A DNA stretch of 64,000 nt from positions 65,601 to 129,600 of the forward strand of contig JBARWC010000198.1 of NCBI GenBank assembly GCA_049646585.1, read 5' to 3'. Position numbers and translations under genes: made by a program. This DNA is from G025836975 sp049646585. GTDB taxonomy: Bacteria; Pseudomonadota; Gammaproteobacteria; Burkholderiales; Burkholderiaceae_B. Shown one piece after another: positions 8,415 to 16,930 of this stretch (the stretch's first letter is position 1; each line of letters opens with the position of its first letter). Under the pieces are notes generated by a model. The model had not been told where the DNA came from and did not search any database. It saw only the letters and a program-made list of their open reading frames with translations.

Positions 8415-8915
8415 TCAAGGCAGCGAATCGTGGATGCGTTCGCACGCGAGCCCGGCTATTCGGAGATCGTCAGCGTATCGGCCAATGTCTCCACCAGCTG
8501 CGCCCATCCCGCTGAGCAGCCCGATGAGCAGATCGAGGGTATCGGCACCTGACTGACCCTGGCTTCCGCCGGCAGCGGCGGAATCTCCGGCACGACGTTG
8601 TAAGAAGGCAAGCTGGCTGCGCAGCCGGTCAGCAGCAGCACGGGCACGATCAGCATCAGCAGCCGCGGCAGCGGCCTGTTCCTTGGCATCATGAATAACC
8701 CCTTCTCTTTTGGCCCAACGGGCCTGTTCTGTTTTTCTAGCCAGTTGCGTCGCGTCGGCCAGCTTCGTGGCCTGGTCGCGCTCGATCCCAGTGACGTCTG
8801 CATCCCAGCGCCAGCCCTGGACTTTCCATGCGACGCCACCAGCCAAAACGCCGGCGATGGCTGCGGCGGCCGCATAACCCTTCCAGCCAGCCAGGGCCCG
8901 CACGGCGGCGATCAT
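8415..8915 (-). CDS. Rz-like inner-membrane spanin
   Basis: The 166-residue protein has an N-terminal signal anchor (about residues 10-28, GYAAAAAIAGVLAGGVAW) and a long Ala-rich periplasmic coiled coil, the layout of lambda Rz. With Rz1 it bridges and fuses inner and outer membranes in the last step of lysis. The start at 8915 overlaps the upstream stop (ATGA). The Rz1 gene lies wholly inside it in another frame. Confidence 0.75.
   Translation of the reverse strand: MIAAVRALAGWKGYAAAAAIAGVLAGGVAWKVQGWRWDADVTGIERDQATKLADATQLARKTEQARWAKREGVIHDAKEQAAAAAADADRARAAADRLRSQLAFLQRRAGDSAAAGGSQGQSGADTLDLLIGLLSGMGAAGGDIGRYADDLRIAGLACERIHDSLP
8456..8692 (-). CDS. Rz1-like outer-membrane spanin lipoprotein, nested in Rz
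   Basis: This frame gives a 78-residue protein with a basic start, a hydrophobic stretch and lipobox LLTGC, then a proline-containing mature part (PEIPPLPAEAR). These are the hallmarks of Rz1. An AGAAGGGG ribosome site precedes the ATGATG at 8692/8689. It is embedded completely within the Rz gene in a different frame on the same strand, as in lambda-type spanin pairs. The C-terminal half is unusually long and Cys-rich for Rz1. Confidence 0.75.
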   Translation of the reverse strand: MMPRNRPLPRLLMLIVPVLLLTGCAASLPSYNVVPEIPPLPAEARVSQVPIPSICSSGCSAGWAQLVETLADTLTISE

Positions 8916-9253
8916 TCCGCACCCCACTCTGGCAGATCGACAGTCTGCCCGGCCAGCGCATGCGTACAGTCGCCCAGGAACTGGATACGGCCGTCCCTGA
9001 CAAATGAATGGCAAACACGCTCAGTGCGCCACTCTTTAAAGTCGTCGTCGGCGTCAGGGTTGGCCGGGTATGTGACCTTTACGCTGGGCGTAAATGTGGG
9101 CTTTTCGGGATTGCCGTTGTAGTCCCACCGTGGGCCGGGCCCTGAGCCGATAGCGATGCTGTGGTAGTCATCGCACCCAGGGCAAAGAAACGTGAGGCGC
9201 TGCCCGCCGTGCCCATCGTCGGAGCTGCGCAGAACGCTCGATAGTCGGCTCAT
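8912..9253 (-). CDS. Small lysis-cassette protein (DUF6527-like)
   Basis: The 113-residue protein has an N-terminal CPGCDDYHSI zinc-ribbon-like motif and further Cys/His at the C-terminus (ERVCHSF, GDCTHALAG). The start ATG at 9253 overlaps the endolysin stop (ATGA), and its own stop overlaps the Rz start the same way. Proteins of this type are common between endolysin and spanins in related phages. The function is unknown. Confidence 0.6.
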   Translation of the reverse strand: MSRLSSVLRSSDDGHGGQRLTFLCPGCDDYHSIAIGSGPGPRWDYNGNPEKPTFTPSVKVTYPANPDADDDFKEWRTERVCHSFVRDGRIQFLGDCTHALAGQTVDLPEWGAE

Positions 9254-9858
9254 GGCTCCACCCATAGGTACGGTTGCGTGCGGCCCAGCACCAGCTTGGC
9301 CTGCACTTTCGCCGCGGCTTCCTGCTTTTCGATGTCGTGGTCCCGGTCCAAGTCCAGCCCTGCGTTCTGCCGGTAGGTTGTCGGGTGCGTGCCTTTCCTC
9401 CACAGGACATGGCTCTCCGGCTTGCCGATGGCCGCCGGCCAAAGGATAGCCATGTAGACGTCGGACAGCGTCTTTAGACGCCCCTGGTAAGGTTTGAAGT
9501 ACATCCGCACATAGTCAAGCTGCTCGACGGCCGACATCTTGGACAGCGCCTCGACGGTCGTGCCCAGGCCTATGGCCGTCTTCGGCATGAACTGGATAAG
9601 CCCGGTGGCGCCGCTCCCGGCCATGTTCTTAATATCTGGCCGGAACGTCTCGGCCGACTCCCATGCAATGCACGCCATTAGGTAATCAGGCTCGATGCCG
9701 AGGGCCGCGCAGATTTTGAATACAACATCGCGGAACTCGGCGCTGACCTTGTTGCCCCAGGCGAGTGTGCGGCGAGGCTTGGCCGGAATCTCTAGAACCG
9801 TCTCGTTCTTCATCGGCGCCAGCAATACCCTGATGAATGCCAATATGGTCTTGAGCAT
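9250..9858 (-). CDS. Endolysin, lytic transglycosylase-type
   Basis: The 202-residue product has a lysozyme-like SLT fold: catalytic Glu in AWESAETFRPD, then GATGLIQFMPKTAIGLGT. It would cleave murein during lysis. The short hydrophobic N-terminus (LKTILAFIRVLLAPM) could act as an export or anchor signal, but it is brief. The start at 9858 overlaps the holin stop by one base (TAATG). Confidence 0.85.
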   Translation of the reverse strand: MLKTILAFIRVLLAPMKNETVLEIPAKPRRTLAWGNKVSAEFRDVVFKICAALGIEPDYLMACIAWESAETFRPDIKNMAGSGATGLIQFMPKTAIGLGTTVEALSKMSAVEQLDYVRMYFKPYQGRLKTLSDVYMAILWPAAIGKPESHVLWRKGTHPTTYRQNAGLDLDRDHDIEKQEAAAKVQAKLVLGRTQPYLWVEP

Positions 9859-10253
9859 TATTGACCCCCAGCGCGCAGCTTGTGAATCTCGTTCATCACT
9901 TCGGCAATGTCGGCCTGCCGCCGTTTGTCGAAGAAGTTGAAGCACCAGCGCACAATGGCCCACGCCGGCAGCCCGCAGGCGAACACCAGGCCGAGCATCG
10001 CGACTAGGCCCAGGGCTGACTCAGCCCACCCTTGCAAGCCAAAATGCATGATGACGGCCGCGCCGCCCGAGATCGAGCCGATCACCGTTGACATGATGCC
10101 CACGACCCATTCGGACTGTGTGCGCGGTTTAAGCAGGCACATCACAACGATGGTGGCCAAGCCCGCGCCGATGGCTCCAATCCCCGCCAGGCCCCCTATC
10201 GCTTTCCAAGCAAACAAGCCTGCTGCTGACGTTCCCGTGCTCGTTGGTTCCAT
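9858..10253 (-). CDS. Holin-like membrane protein
   Basis: The 131-residue protein has about three hydrophobic segments (residues 12-40, 50-72 and 80-100) and a charged cytoplasmic tail (KRRQADIAEVMNEIHKL), which fits a class I holin. It is immediately upstream of the endolysin. An intrinsic terminator (10272-10294) separates it from the gene before it, so late antitermination or a local promoter is needed for timely expression. Confidence 0.75.
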   Translation of the reverse strand: MEPTSTGTSAAGLFAWKAIGGLAGIGAIGAGLATIVVMCLLKPRTQSEWVVGIMSTVIGSISGGAAVIMHFGLQGWAESALGLVAMLGLVFACGLPAWAIVRWCFNFFDKRRQADIAEVMNEIHKLRAGGQ

Positions 10254-10271
10254 TGCATTCCTTTGGACAAT

Positions 10272-10294
10272 AAAAAAGCCCTCTCCCGAGGGCT
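10272..10294 (-). terminator. Intrinsic terminator before the holin
   Basis: Stem AGCCCTC/GAGGGCT with a 4-nt loop is followed on the minus strand by six T residues. It lies between the small fibre-associated gene at 10315 and the holin ribosome site. Confidence 0.85.
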
Positions 10295-10314
10295 GGTAGA
10301 CGAAATGAGGCTCT

Positions 10315-10554
10315 CTAGTCCGCTTGGCACGCTATGGCTCTCAGACCCTCAAGCGTGATGTCTGGTGCATCACATTGCTCTGTAATATCACGCAGCAACT
10401 GCTTCTTGGCCACGATGACCAAAGTGTCAGATCCCGTTTCTATCGCCCGCTGAAACTCTATGTCTAAAGCGGTAAGCAGCGACACACGTTCCGCACGCAG
10501 CTGCTCTTTGCGAATCTCACGCGCCTTATCAATGTTGACTGTTATGAAGCTCAT
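10315..10554 (-). CDS. Tail-fibre-associated small protein
   Basis: The 79-residue, highly charged and mostly helical protein contains VNIDKAREIRKEQLRAER. Similar short proteins commonly follow tail fibre genes in temperate phages. Its start overlaps the preceding stop (ATGA). The role (assembly chaperone or accessory) is not established. Confidence 0.55.
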   Translation of the reverse strand: MSFITVNIDKAREIRKEQLRAERVSLLTALDIEFQRAIETGSDTLVIVAKKQLLRDITEQCDAPDITLEGLRAIACQAD

Positions 10555-10739
10555 TCTGCATACTCCCAGGCATCACGAAACAGTAATTCTTCAGGAATAT
10601 CAGTGACGTCAATAATCTGATAAGGCTTCCCCGCCGGAACGTCCTTCTCAGCAATCTGCTCAATCGTCAGGCCACATTCAGCGGGGACGATGACGGCGAC
10701 GCCGCCGCCGTCGGTTGGATAAATTATTCGTTGATTCAT
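10551..10739 (-). CDS. Small tail-fibre-associated protein
   Basis: The 62-residue protein begins MNQRIIYPTDGGGVAVIVP and ends in acidic/aromatic residues. AGGAG lies 6 bp upstream of the ATG at 10739. Short proteins of this type typically accompany fibre genes in prophages of this group. Function unknown. Confidence 0.55.
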   Translation of the reverse strand: MNQRIIYPTDGGGVAVIVPAECGLTIEQIAEKDVPAGKPYQIIDVTDIPEELLFRDAWEYAE

Positions 10740-10748
10740 GAAAGACTC

Positions 10749-11516
10749 CTATCCGAAAACCGAAACTTCTATGATCGGGGCATCAGCAAATGCACCGGCC
10801 GAATTTAAAACCCATAGATCGGCACTAGAGCTATTAACTGGGAACCCGTAGTATTTATTGCCAGTCCCGCCTTCAGTTGTGCCACACACCACAACAGCAA
10901 AGTTTGCGTTCGGCAGAGGGGCGGTAAAGTTCAATCGATATTGCCCGGTCCCCAGATACGTTATCGAACTGATGTTTCCCGAACCGCGAAGCGATACGGT
11001 ACCCGTTCCCGCGACATTTGCCCAAGCTCGGCAAGCGAATATAGGAGCGCTCCCGCTGGCGTTGAGTGCGCGCTTCGCGCCAGGGTTGTTCGCAGTGCAT
11101 AGTTCGTCAATTGCAGCTTGCACGTTCTCCGCAGCTAACCCGCTTGCGGTTTTGTCGTAGGTGACGATAGATGCCGCAATAGATGGTCTGTATGCCGATG
11201 TTTTCCATGTGTACGGTCCCTTGCCGATTACATGTATGTCACCCACATCCGCAGTCGGAATTTCGGCTTCCAAGTACATCGGCAGGTGGGCCTTGAATAG
11301 CCGCCCCTCGACGACCCAAGCCGTATTCGCATCGTTCCGGCGTTTCCATACGCCCTGGGCAGGGTGTCCCCAAACGGCGCCTGGCCAGGCCCGTGCCGCC
11401 GGGTCATCGTTTCCGTAAAAATCTGTCGCGATGGTCCGCAGCGCGGCATTGATTTTTGTGACCAAGTCCGCCCCCGATAGGGGTGGCGTCGTCGGCAGTT
11501 GGGTATCTTCTTGCAT
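10749..11516 (-). CDS. Tail fibre protein
   Basis: The 255-residue protein has an N-terminal part (LSGADLVTKINAALRTIATDFYG) like tail-fibre attachment regions and a C-terminal beta-rich domain of Ser/Thr/Gly/Asn-rich strands (GTGQYRLNFTAPLPNANFAVVV) typical of fibre tips. It lies directly downstream of the J-like protein and probably contributes to receptor binding. A terminator separates it from J. Confidence 0.7.
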   Translation of the reverse strand: MQEDTQLPTTPPLSGADLVTKINAALRTIATDFYGNDDPAARAWPGAVWGHPAQGVWKRRNDANTAWVVEGRLFKAHLPMYLEAEIPTADVGDIHVIGKGPYTWKTSAYRPSIAASIVTYDKTASGLAAENVQAAIDELCTANNPGAKRALNASGSAPIFACRAWANVAGTGTVSLRGSGNISSITYLGTGQYRLNFTAPLPNANFAVVVCGTTEGGTGNKYYGFPVNSSSADLWVLNSAGAFADAPIIEVSVFG

Positions 11517-11529
11517 ATCAATTGCCCAT

Positions 11530-11554
11530 AAAAAAAGCCCCGACGAATCGGGGC
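11530..11554 (-). terminator. Intrinsic terminator between J and tail fibre
   Basis: Stem GCCCCGA/TCGGGGC with a CGAA-type loop and seven T residues on the minus strand, directly after the J stop. Confidence 0.9.
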
Positions 11555-11570
11555 GGTACGTTAACGCGGG

Positions 11571-14500
11571 TCACCAGCCTTGGCTAGTCCAGTTGATGAC
11601 GCCCTCTTTGGGCGTCGTGTTGTTGAAAATCTGCACATCAAAGCCGGTTCGGTCGGCATTGCTGATCTTGGGCCAGTCGCCGTTAATCGCGTCGTATGCC
11701 GTCACCAGCACCGCCGGCTTGTCAGTATGAAAATGCCGGGCGTAGTCGATTCGCATGCCGCCGGCGGGAATAACGATTTCCGTTCCGGTCTGCACCAGGT
11801 CGTCCACGTCGAGAATCCATTTGAATTTCGTGACGAACGGAATAATGAGCGGATCGGAGGTCTCGAGCAGCAGGCGAACGTCGAAGTAGCGCGCATTGAT
11901 GAGGCCCGGCACAAAGTTTCGCCACTCCGTCCACGCCCCTTCTTCTTGCGCATGCCGTATTTGTGGCGTCACTTTGATCTTGCGCATGTCCGAGCCGTTC
12001 AGAACGTCGGCAATGGCGAAGATATCGGGAGCGCCCAGAATGTCGGCGGTCAGGTTCCGGGCCTGGACGGCAATTTCGAAGTCGATCCGCACCGGCGACA
12101 CATAGCCGACATCGACCTGATCCTCGGCCGCGTTGGTGTAGATGCCGCTCGCCGCCGGGCCACCCATCCACAGCACATCTTGCTCGGCAAAGATATCGGG
12201 AGAGTCGAAAACATCGCCCTGAGGCGCAAGTGTGAGCATGCCCTCATACACCATGGCGCCGCCCGATACCGTCCCGGTCCAGTCTGGCGCTTCGTCCTGC
12301 TGGATGATGACGTTTCGCACAAGCGACGCCCCGGCAATGAGCAGGCTATCAGGCTCCCCATATCTCACAGTGCCGCGAAACGCGAATCGGGCAGCGACCC
12401 AATACAAGCCATTGCCAACGGCCAGGAACTCGGGCATGGGTGTCACCCCAACCGGGCGCGCGTTGTCCCAGGTGTCGCCAATGCGAACCTCGTATTCGGG
12501 CTGGCGAATATCAACAACCCGGTCCCAGACCAACACGGTCAACCCATCGCGAAACACGTTTGTCAGGCCCGTGAGCGTTGGCAGCGGAGCGGTCAGGCCC
12601 TGGACGGTGTATGTCTGCGTCGACGGTGTTCCGGTACCGCGCTCAGACTTTGGCGTGACCGTCACGCTCACGATGTCGCCCGTTTGCGCTTGAATCGTCA
12701 TGTTTCGTGCGTCAACCATCGCGGCCGGCTGGGCCTGGCCGTTGATGCTGACCTGCACCTGCACGGGCATGGCAATCGAGAGCGCCCAGGCAATCTGCAC
12801 ATTGCTGATGTCGGCTACGACATTGACGATGGATTCCGCGAACGTGATGCCGAACACAAAGCCTGTCAGGTAGGCGCCGTCGCGTGGCGGGACATGCTCG
12901 TAAGGATTGTTTTCGCTTGCGTAGTAGCCGGGGTCGTCGTCGACGGCCTGAAATCGAACGCCATCTTCGGTCGGCTCGACATCAGTGATCTTGAAGCGCC
13001 GGCCAGGGGTTTGCATGGGATCGAAGAACCATGCCCAGTCCATAGGCTCAATACCTTCGTAGCCCTCGTCTCCCGGCAAAGGGAAGTCGCTCATGTCGCT
13101 TGTGATCGTCAGAACATCAACATCGCCCACTTCGGACACGACCGAAACCGACTTCATTTGGTTTTCCGGGCCTCGCAATAACAGCGTTCCCGAGCCTCCC
13201 GATGGGACGCTTTGGGTTAGCGTGATCGCGCTTCCTGATCGATTCAAAAGTCGTCCAGAGAACCCCCACACTGTCAGGTCATGGCTGATCTGTACGACAT
13301 CCCCACGCCCCGCAATCCAGCCTTCGATGTCGGTTTCCCACGATACGCGCCGGCGGTGCCAGACCTGAGAAGCCGCGATCAGGTTGGCATCCCTGCCAGC
13401 CATGGAGGCCCGTGTGCAGCCATCGAGATCGAGTTGAATGGGGTTCATGCGAGTGGTCGCGCCAGGCACGGGCACGCGCACCTCGTCCATTTCATAGTTC
13501 TTGTCTTCGTTAACGAAATTCAGAACTACCTCGTCGACGTTGCCCTCGCTGATGTAGTCGACCTTGAACGTCCCTGCTTTGATGTTAAATGGGCCGAACA
13601 TTGCCGTAACAGGCAGGTCGGCCGCATCCCAAACTACGCCAAGCTTTCCGGTCTGCCAAGTTGGCGAAGCCCGGCCGGCCCTGGCGATGGTCTGCGAGAC
13701 ATCGGCGACCGAGGATTTTCGATCCAGCACATAATCAAACGTCAGCTCTTTAAGATCGCACCATGCTGCCCATGCCTTGTGGGCGTCATAGTCGATCTGG
13801 TCATTGTCCAGCCCGCCGCCGTACACCCGTTCGCCGCTTGGCGCTCGCTTTCCATACGCAAAATGCAGATGCCACCAAGCCGGATTTCGCGTGTGCTGTT
13901 TGACCCAATCCGAGCCGTTCCAGACCATGCACGAGGCTTTGGCGATAGCCGAGAATTCGTCAACAGCGCCGTTAAGCTGATTCGTTGCTTTAATGCGAAG
14001 CGCGACCCGAAGCTGTCCGGTGTAGTCGGCCTCATCGGGCTGGTAGCAAAGAATCTGGCTGACCGCGAATTCGTTCGAGTTGCGCGAGTCTTTAATGTCG
14101 CCGCTCGTTTTCAGAACGCGGACTTCGTATTGACCCTTCGCAACGGACACACCAACGGTTTTCCGGGTCGGTTCCTGCCGTGCACCCGTCATCCGCACGC
14201 CTGGCGTCGATGATGTTGAGAGATAGGGGTCCGGCGCGCGACCTTGCCACGGCTGGCCCAGGGCATGCGGGTGCGGTACCCATCGCCAGTACAGGTCCGG
14301 CGTGCGAGTCATCACACAGTACTCGCCGGAGCAGTCTTGGTATGACGAGCCCGGAACAGTCTCCCACTCGTAGTGCTCGCTCGGATTTGTTGAACCAGCG
14401 CCGACTTGGACACCATTTGCATCTTGCAGCGACCAGTAATGGCTCGCATACACGGCATCCGACAGAATGCCGATATCGGACCATGCCCCGGTGCCCACCT

Positions 14501-15440
14501 GGCGGTACTGAATTCGCGCATCGACCGATCGTCCGCTGATGCTGCCATCGTCGTTCACGCTGTAGAGCTGCGCGGCGAGCTCGAACGAAATGTAGGTCGT
14601 ATCAAGCGGGGTCGTGCGCTGTATCCAGCCGTCTGCGTTATTGACGACGAAGCCTTGAAGCGTGTCCACATTCCCCGGGAACATCGAGAGCTTGCCGTCC
14701 AGGCCCGACACCTCAATCTGCACGCCTTGGTAGTTCGAGATTGGCGTATCACCGATCTTGAAATCCGAAAGCTCAACACTGCCTGCTTGCAGTCCGAAGT
14801 GGAAAACCTGATTCAGATACTGATCGTCGCCGACGTATTCGGTCCAGTATTTCGCGCCGTAATCGGGCACCACTTTGTGCTTGCCAAATATGACCGACAT
14901 GGGCTCCCACGTGCGCGATCGGTTACGCCCGCCCGATATGGAGTAGGTGGGGCTGGACTCGTACTTCGATCCTGTGCCGAGTTGCGCCGCTGTTGGCTTG
15001 GGCGTAGGCAGGAGCGCAGTGATTAGTAGAGAGCCGCCGATCATGATGGCGGCGGAGGCGAGCCCCACCGACATGCCGGTAGCCCCGGCAAGCATTGACC
15101 CCAGCCCGGCGAATGAGCCGACCCCGGAGGTGGCGACAACCAGAGCAACCAGCGCTACAGTTCGCAACACCTTATTGCCGTCACCGCCGCCACCGCCGAT
15201 CAGGCGGGCGCGAATAACGATCTGATCGCCGGTGCGCGGAATGAGTTGGCGCCACAGCGCGTCCGGCACGCGGTGCCCGTTGTGCCACACGGCGACAGGC
15301 CCGCGCGGCACGATAACGCCGGTGCGCTTGATGTAGGCGCCCAGCGTTTCGCGATCACGGAAGGCATCGACAACCGTTACGCGGCCATCGCCCACCAGAG
15401 CATGAGGATGGACAATAAGGGGTGGATTCGCTACAGCCAT
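11571..15440 (-). CDS. J-like tail tip / host specificity protein
   Basis: The 1289-residue central tail-tip protein has an N-terminal VVWHNGHRVP-type region, a Gly-rich loop (IGGGGGDG), a hydrophobic double segment (about residues 65-135) and long beta-rich hub domains, the order seen in lambda gpJ and related central fibres. The C-terminal third contains fibronectin-like beta domains and probably sets host range. The ATG at 15440 overlaps the NlpC/P60 gene by 10 bp. The longer ORF start at 15539 is unlikely. Confidence 0.9.
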   Translation of the reverse strand: MAVANPPLIVHPHALVGDGRVTVVDAFRDRETLGAYIKRTGVIVPRGPVAVWHNGHRVPDALWRQLIPRTGDQIVIRARLIGGGGGDGNKVLRTVALVALVVATSGVGSFAGLGSMLAGATGMSVGLASAAIMIGGSLLITALLPTPKPTAAQLGTGSKYESSPTYSISGGRNRSRTWEPMSVIFGKHKVVPDYGAKYWTEYVGDDQYLNQVFHFGLQAGSVELSDFKIGDTPISNYQGVQIEVSGLDGKLSMFPGNVDTLQGFVVNNADGWIQRTTPLDTTYISFELAAQLYSVNDDGSISGRSVDARIQYRQVGTGAWSDIGILSDAVYASHYWSLQDANGVQVGAGSTNPSEHYEWETVPGSSYQDCSGEYCVMTRTPDLYWRWVPHPHALGQPWQGRAPDPYLSTSSTPGVRMTGARQEPTRKTVGVSVAKGQYEVRVLKTSGDIKDSRNSNEFAVSQILCYQPDEADYTGQLRVALRIKATNQLNGAVDEFSAIAKASCMVWNGSDWVKQHTRNPAWWHLHFAYGKRAPSGERVYGGGLDNDQIDYDAHKAWAAWCDLKELTFDYVLDRKSSVADVSQTIARAGRASPTWQTGKLGVVWDAADLPVTAMFGPFNIKAGTFKVDYISEGNVDEVVLNFVNEDKNYEMDEVRVPVPGATTRMNPIQLDLDGCTRASMAGRDANLIAASQVWHRRRVSWETDIEGWIAGRGDVVQISHDLTVWGFSGRLLNRSGSAITLTQSVPSGGSGTLLLRGPENQMKSVSVVSEVGDVDVLTITSDMSDFPLPGDEGYEGIEPMDWAWFFDPMQTPGRRFKITDVEPTEDGVRFQAVDDDPGYYASENNPYEHVPPRDGAYLTGFVFGITFAESIVNVVADISNVQIAWALSIAMPVQVQVSINGQAQPAAMVDARNMTIQAQTGDIVSVTVTPKSERGTGTPSTQTYTVQGLTAPLPTLTGLTNVFRDGLTVLVWDRVVDIRQPEYEVRIGDTWDNARPVGVTPMPEFLAVGNGLYWVAARFAFRGTVRYGEPDSLLIAGASLVRNVIIQQDEAPDWTGTVSGGAMVYEGMLTLAPQGDVFDSPDIFAEQDVLWMGGPAASGIYTNAAEDQVDVGYVSPVRIDFEIAVQARNLTADILGAPDIFAIADVLNGSDMRKIKVTPQIRHAQEEGAWTEWRNFVPGLINARYFDVRLLLETSDPLIIPFVTKFKWILDVDDLVQTGTEIVIPAGGMRIDYARHFHTDKPAVLVTAYDAINGDWPKISNADRTGFDVQIFNNTTPKEGVINWTSQGW

Positions 15441-15814
15441 TGGTAGTAGCCCTCGACCTTGTAGTCCATTCGCGTCATATCGCGCAGGCGCTGAAGCGTC
15501 ACGTGCTGAAACGACTGGTTGGCGTGAAGGACATACCACTCATTCGCAACCCAGCACATAATTCCGATGTGGCAACTGTGGCCGCGCCCGATCAACAAGA
15601 CGGGCTGGCCGTCGATTGGCGCGTCAACACAAACCGCGTAGTCATCCTTCAGCTCATCGATCTGCTTGGCCTGTGCGCGTATCGTGGCGGCATGCGAAAC
15701 GGGCAAAGCGATATCCCTGCCAAGCACATCCTTGGCCACACGGACGGCCAACACCGCACAATCGGCAACCTCGGGGATGTACGGCTCGCCGATATATTTT
15801 TCAGACCAATGCAT
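15431..15814 (-). CDS. NlpC/P60-type tail assembly protein (gpK-like)
   Basis: The 127-residue protein has a likely catalytic Cys in VADCAVLAV and His in GHSCHIGIM, followed by WYVLHA. This is the papain-like cysteine peptidase layout of tail protein K. Such proteins sit at the tail tip and may cut peptidoglycan on entry. In lambda K precedes I and J; here J follows directly and no separate I gene is seen. Confidence 0.8.
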   Translation of the reverse strand: MHWSEKYIGEPYIPEVADCAVLAVRVAKDVLGRDIALPVSHAATIRAQAKQIDELKDDYAVCVDAPIDGQPVLLIGRGHSCHIGIMCWVANEWYVLHANQSFQHVTLQRLRDMTRMDYKVEGYYQWL

Positions 15815-15827
15815 TTGCAGCGCCCAT

Positions 15828-15855
15828 AAAAAAGGCCCTGCGATTAAGCAGAGCC
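15828..15855 (-). terminator. Intrinsic terminator before the NlpC/P60 gene
   Basis: An imperfect 8-bp stem (GGCCCTGC with GCAGAGCC, one mismatch) is followed by six T residues on the minus strand, 14 bp upstream of the NlpC/P60 start. Confidence 0.7.
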
Positions 15856-15945
15856 GGAAATGAAGAAGCCCGCCAAAACTAGAAGTAATGGCGGGCGGGT
15901 GGTATGTTACGAGTTCCTACACCTGTAACTTACCGGGAGAAAGCT

Positions 15946-16209
15946 ATGTCTGAAATTGAGCCATCCAAACTGCAAAAACTGCTTGAGATAAAGAGGAACG
16001 ATCTTACGAGCTTTGAGTACGGGACTTTGGCAGCGCTGGCGTGCTTAAAAGCAGCCATACAGGACGAGCCAGACAATCGCATAAAAACATTAGAGACGGC
16101 GGCCAAGTATTTCTTAGCCCGCGAAAACGTCGGCGAAGATCCCGAGAAATTCAAGCTCCCGCTGCGAATGATTCAGGCTGATCGGAGCGGCTTGCAGGAT
16201 CGGAGTTAA
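15946..16209 (+). CDS. Small phage protein of unknown function
   Basis: The 87-residue soluble protein starts MSEIEPSKLQKLLEIKRN and is predicted to be all-helical with a TPR-like feel. A GGGAGA site at 15935-15940 supports the ATG at 15946 over the longer ORF. It reads against the surrounding genes and its last 59 bp overlap the end of the opposite-strand gene at 16151. Confidence 0.6.
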   Translation: MSEIEPSKLQKLLEIKRNDLTSFEYGTLAALACLKAAIQDEPDNRIKTLETAAKYFLARENVGEDPEKFKLPLRMIQADRSGLQDRS

Positions 16210-16603
16210 AAGAGTTCGCTTGCGCTTCGGTTTTTGCACTTCGCGGCGCAAGCTCATTGCGAAGAATGTCAATAACGGCGAACCCATCGTTCGACTCAAG
16301 AGCCTCAGTCAGCCTCTGGGATGACGGCCTTTCGTCAATAGCGCCCGTCCCAATAAGCGCGCCATTGAAAATCGTTAAGCCAAGCCGATCAGCGAGGCCG
16401 TTAATGAGCTTTTTGTGCTCTTCTATTTTCCCTTCAATCTCTATGATGCGACTATCAATACCGCTGATTCTCTTGATCGTTCTATCGTTCCATCCACATT
16501 GCCAATCGCCGCCTTTGTGGAGGATTTCGTTTTGTATTCTTTGGTCCCGAATTACCGGAGACAGAAAGAATCTCAGGATTCTGAGATACATCCGCTTAAA
16601 CAT
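16151..16603 (-). CDS. Phage protein of unknown function
   Basis: The 150-residue protein has a basic-hydrophobic N-terminus (MFKRMYLRILRFFLSPVIRD), a helical, possibly coiled-coil middle (ISGIDSRIIEIEGKIEEHKK) and an acidic/serine-rich end. AAGGAG precedes the ATG at 16603. It is transcribed after the pentamer-repeat region. No family recognised. Confidence 0.6.
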   Translation of the reverse strand: MFKRMYLRILRFFLSPVIRDQRIQNEILHKGGDWQCGWNDRTIKRISGIDSRIIEIEGKIEEHKKLINGLADRLGLTIFNGALIGTGAIDERPSSQRLTEALESNDGFAVIDILRNELAPRSAKTEAQANSFNSDPASRSDQPESFAAGA

Positions 16604-16685
16604 ATCGCTCTCCTTAAATAAACACCGTACCGGGAAGGCGACTCATTGAATCGCCGACCCGCTACGTAGTAGCCCACGCCATAGC

Positions 16686-16892
16686 AAACCTCACCAGACC
16701 CAGCCTGACCGTGCCAGACCTCAGCCGACCCCGCCATGCCTTAGCTCGCCACATCGAATGATGCTATTCGCATCGCAATAGCCTCTCAATGAAAAGCTAT
16801 TACGCTGTTGACAGCCCATACCTTGCCCGGCCTTGCCTTGCCCCGCCGTAGCTCACCAAACCAGGGCCTACCGAATGATGCTCTCGCATCGC
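16686..16892. repeat. Two pentamer (nnnCC) arrays, each followed by a repeated hairpin element
   Basis: At 16686-16750 there are 13 units of five bases ending in CC or GC (aaacc tcacc agacc cagcc ...), and at 16818-16872 eleven more (atacc ttgcc cggcc ttgcc ...). Each array is followed by nearly the same 21-22 bp element, CGAATGATGCTATTCGCATCGC (split: CGAATGATGC / TATTCGCATCGC) at 16755-16776 and 16872-16892, which folds as GATGC-n4/5-GCATC. No convincing gene lies here. Confidence 0.8.
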
Positions 16893-16930
16893 TTAACGCC
16901 CTGTTTCCAAGGCGCTAGACGCTGCCGCAT

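Noticed and set aside
11580..13181. 533-codon plus-strand frame
   Set aside because: Antisense to the J-like gene; composition is that of a shadow frame.
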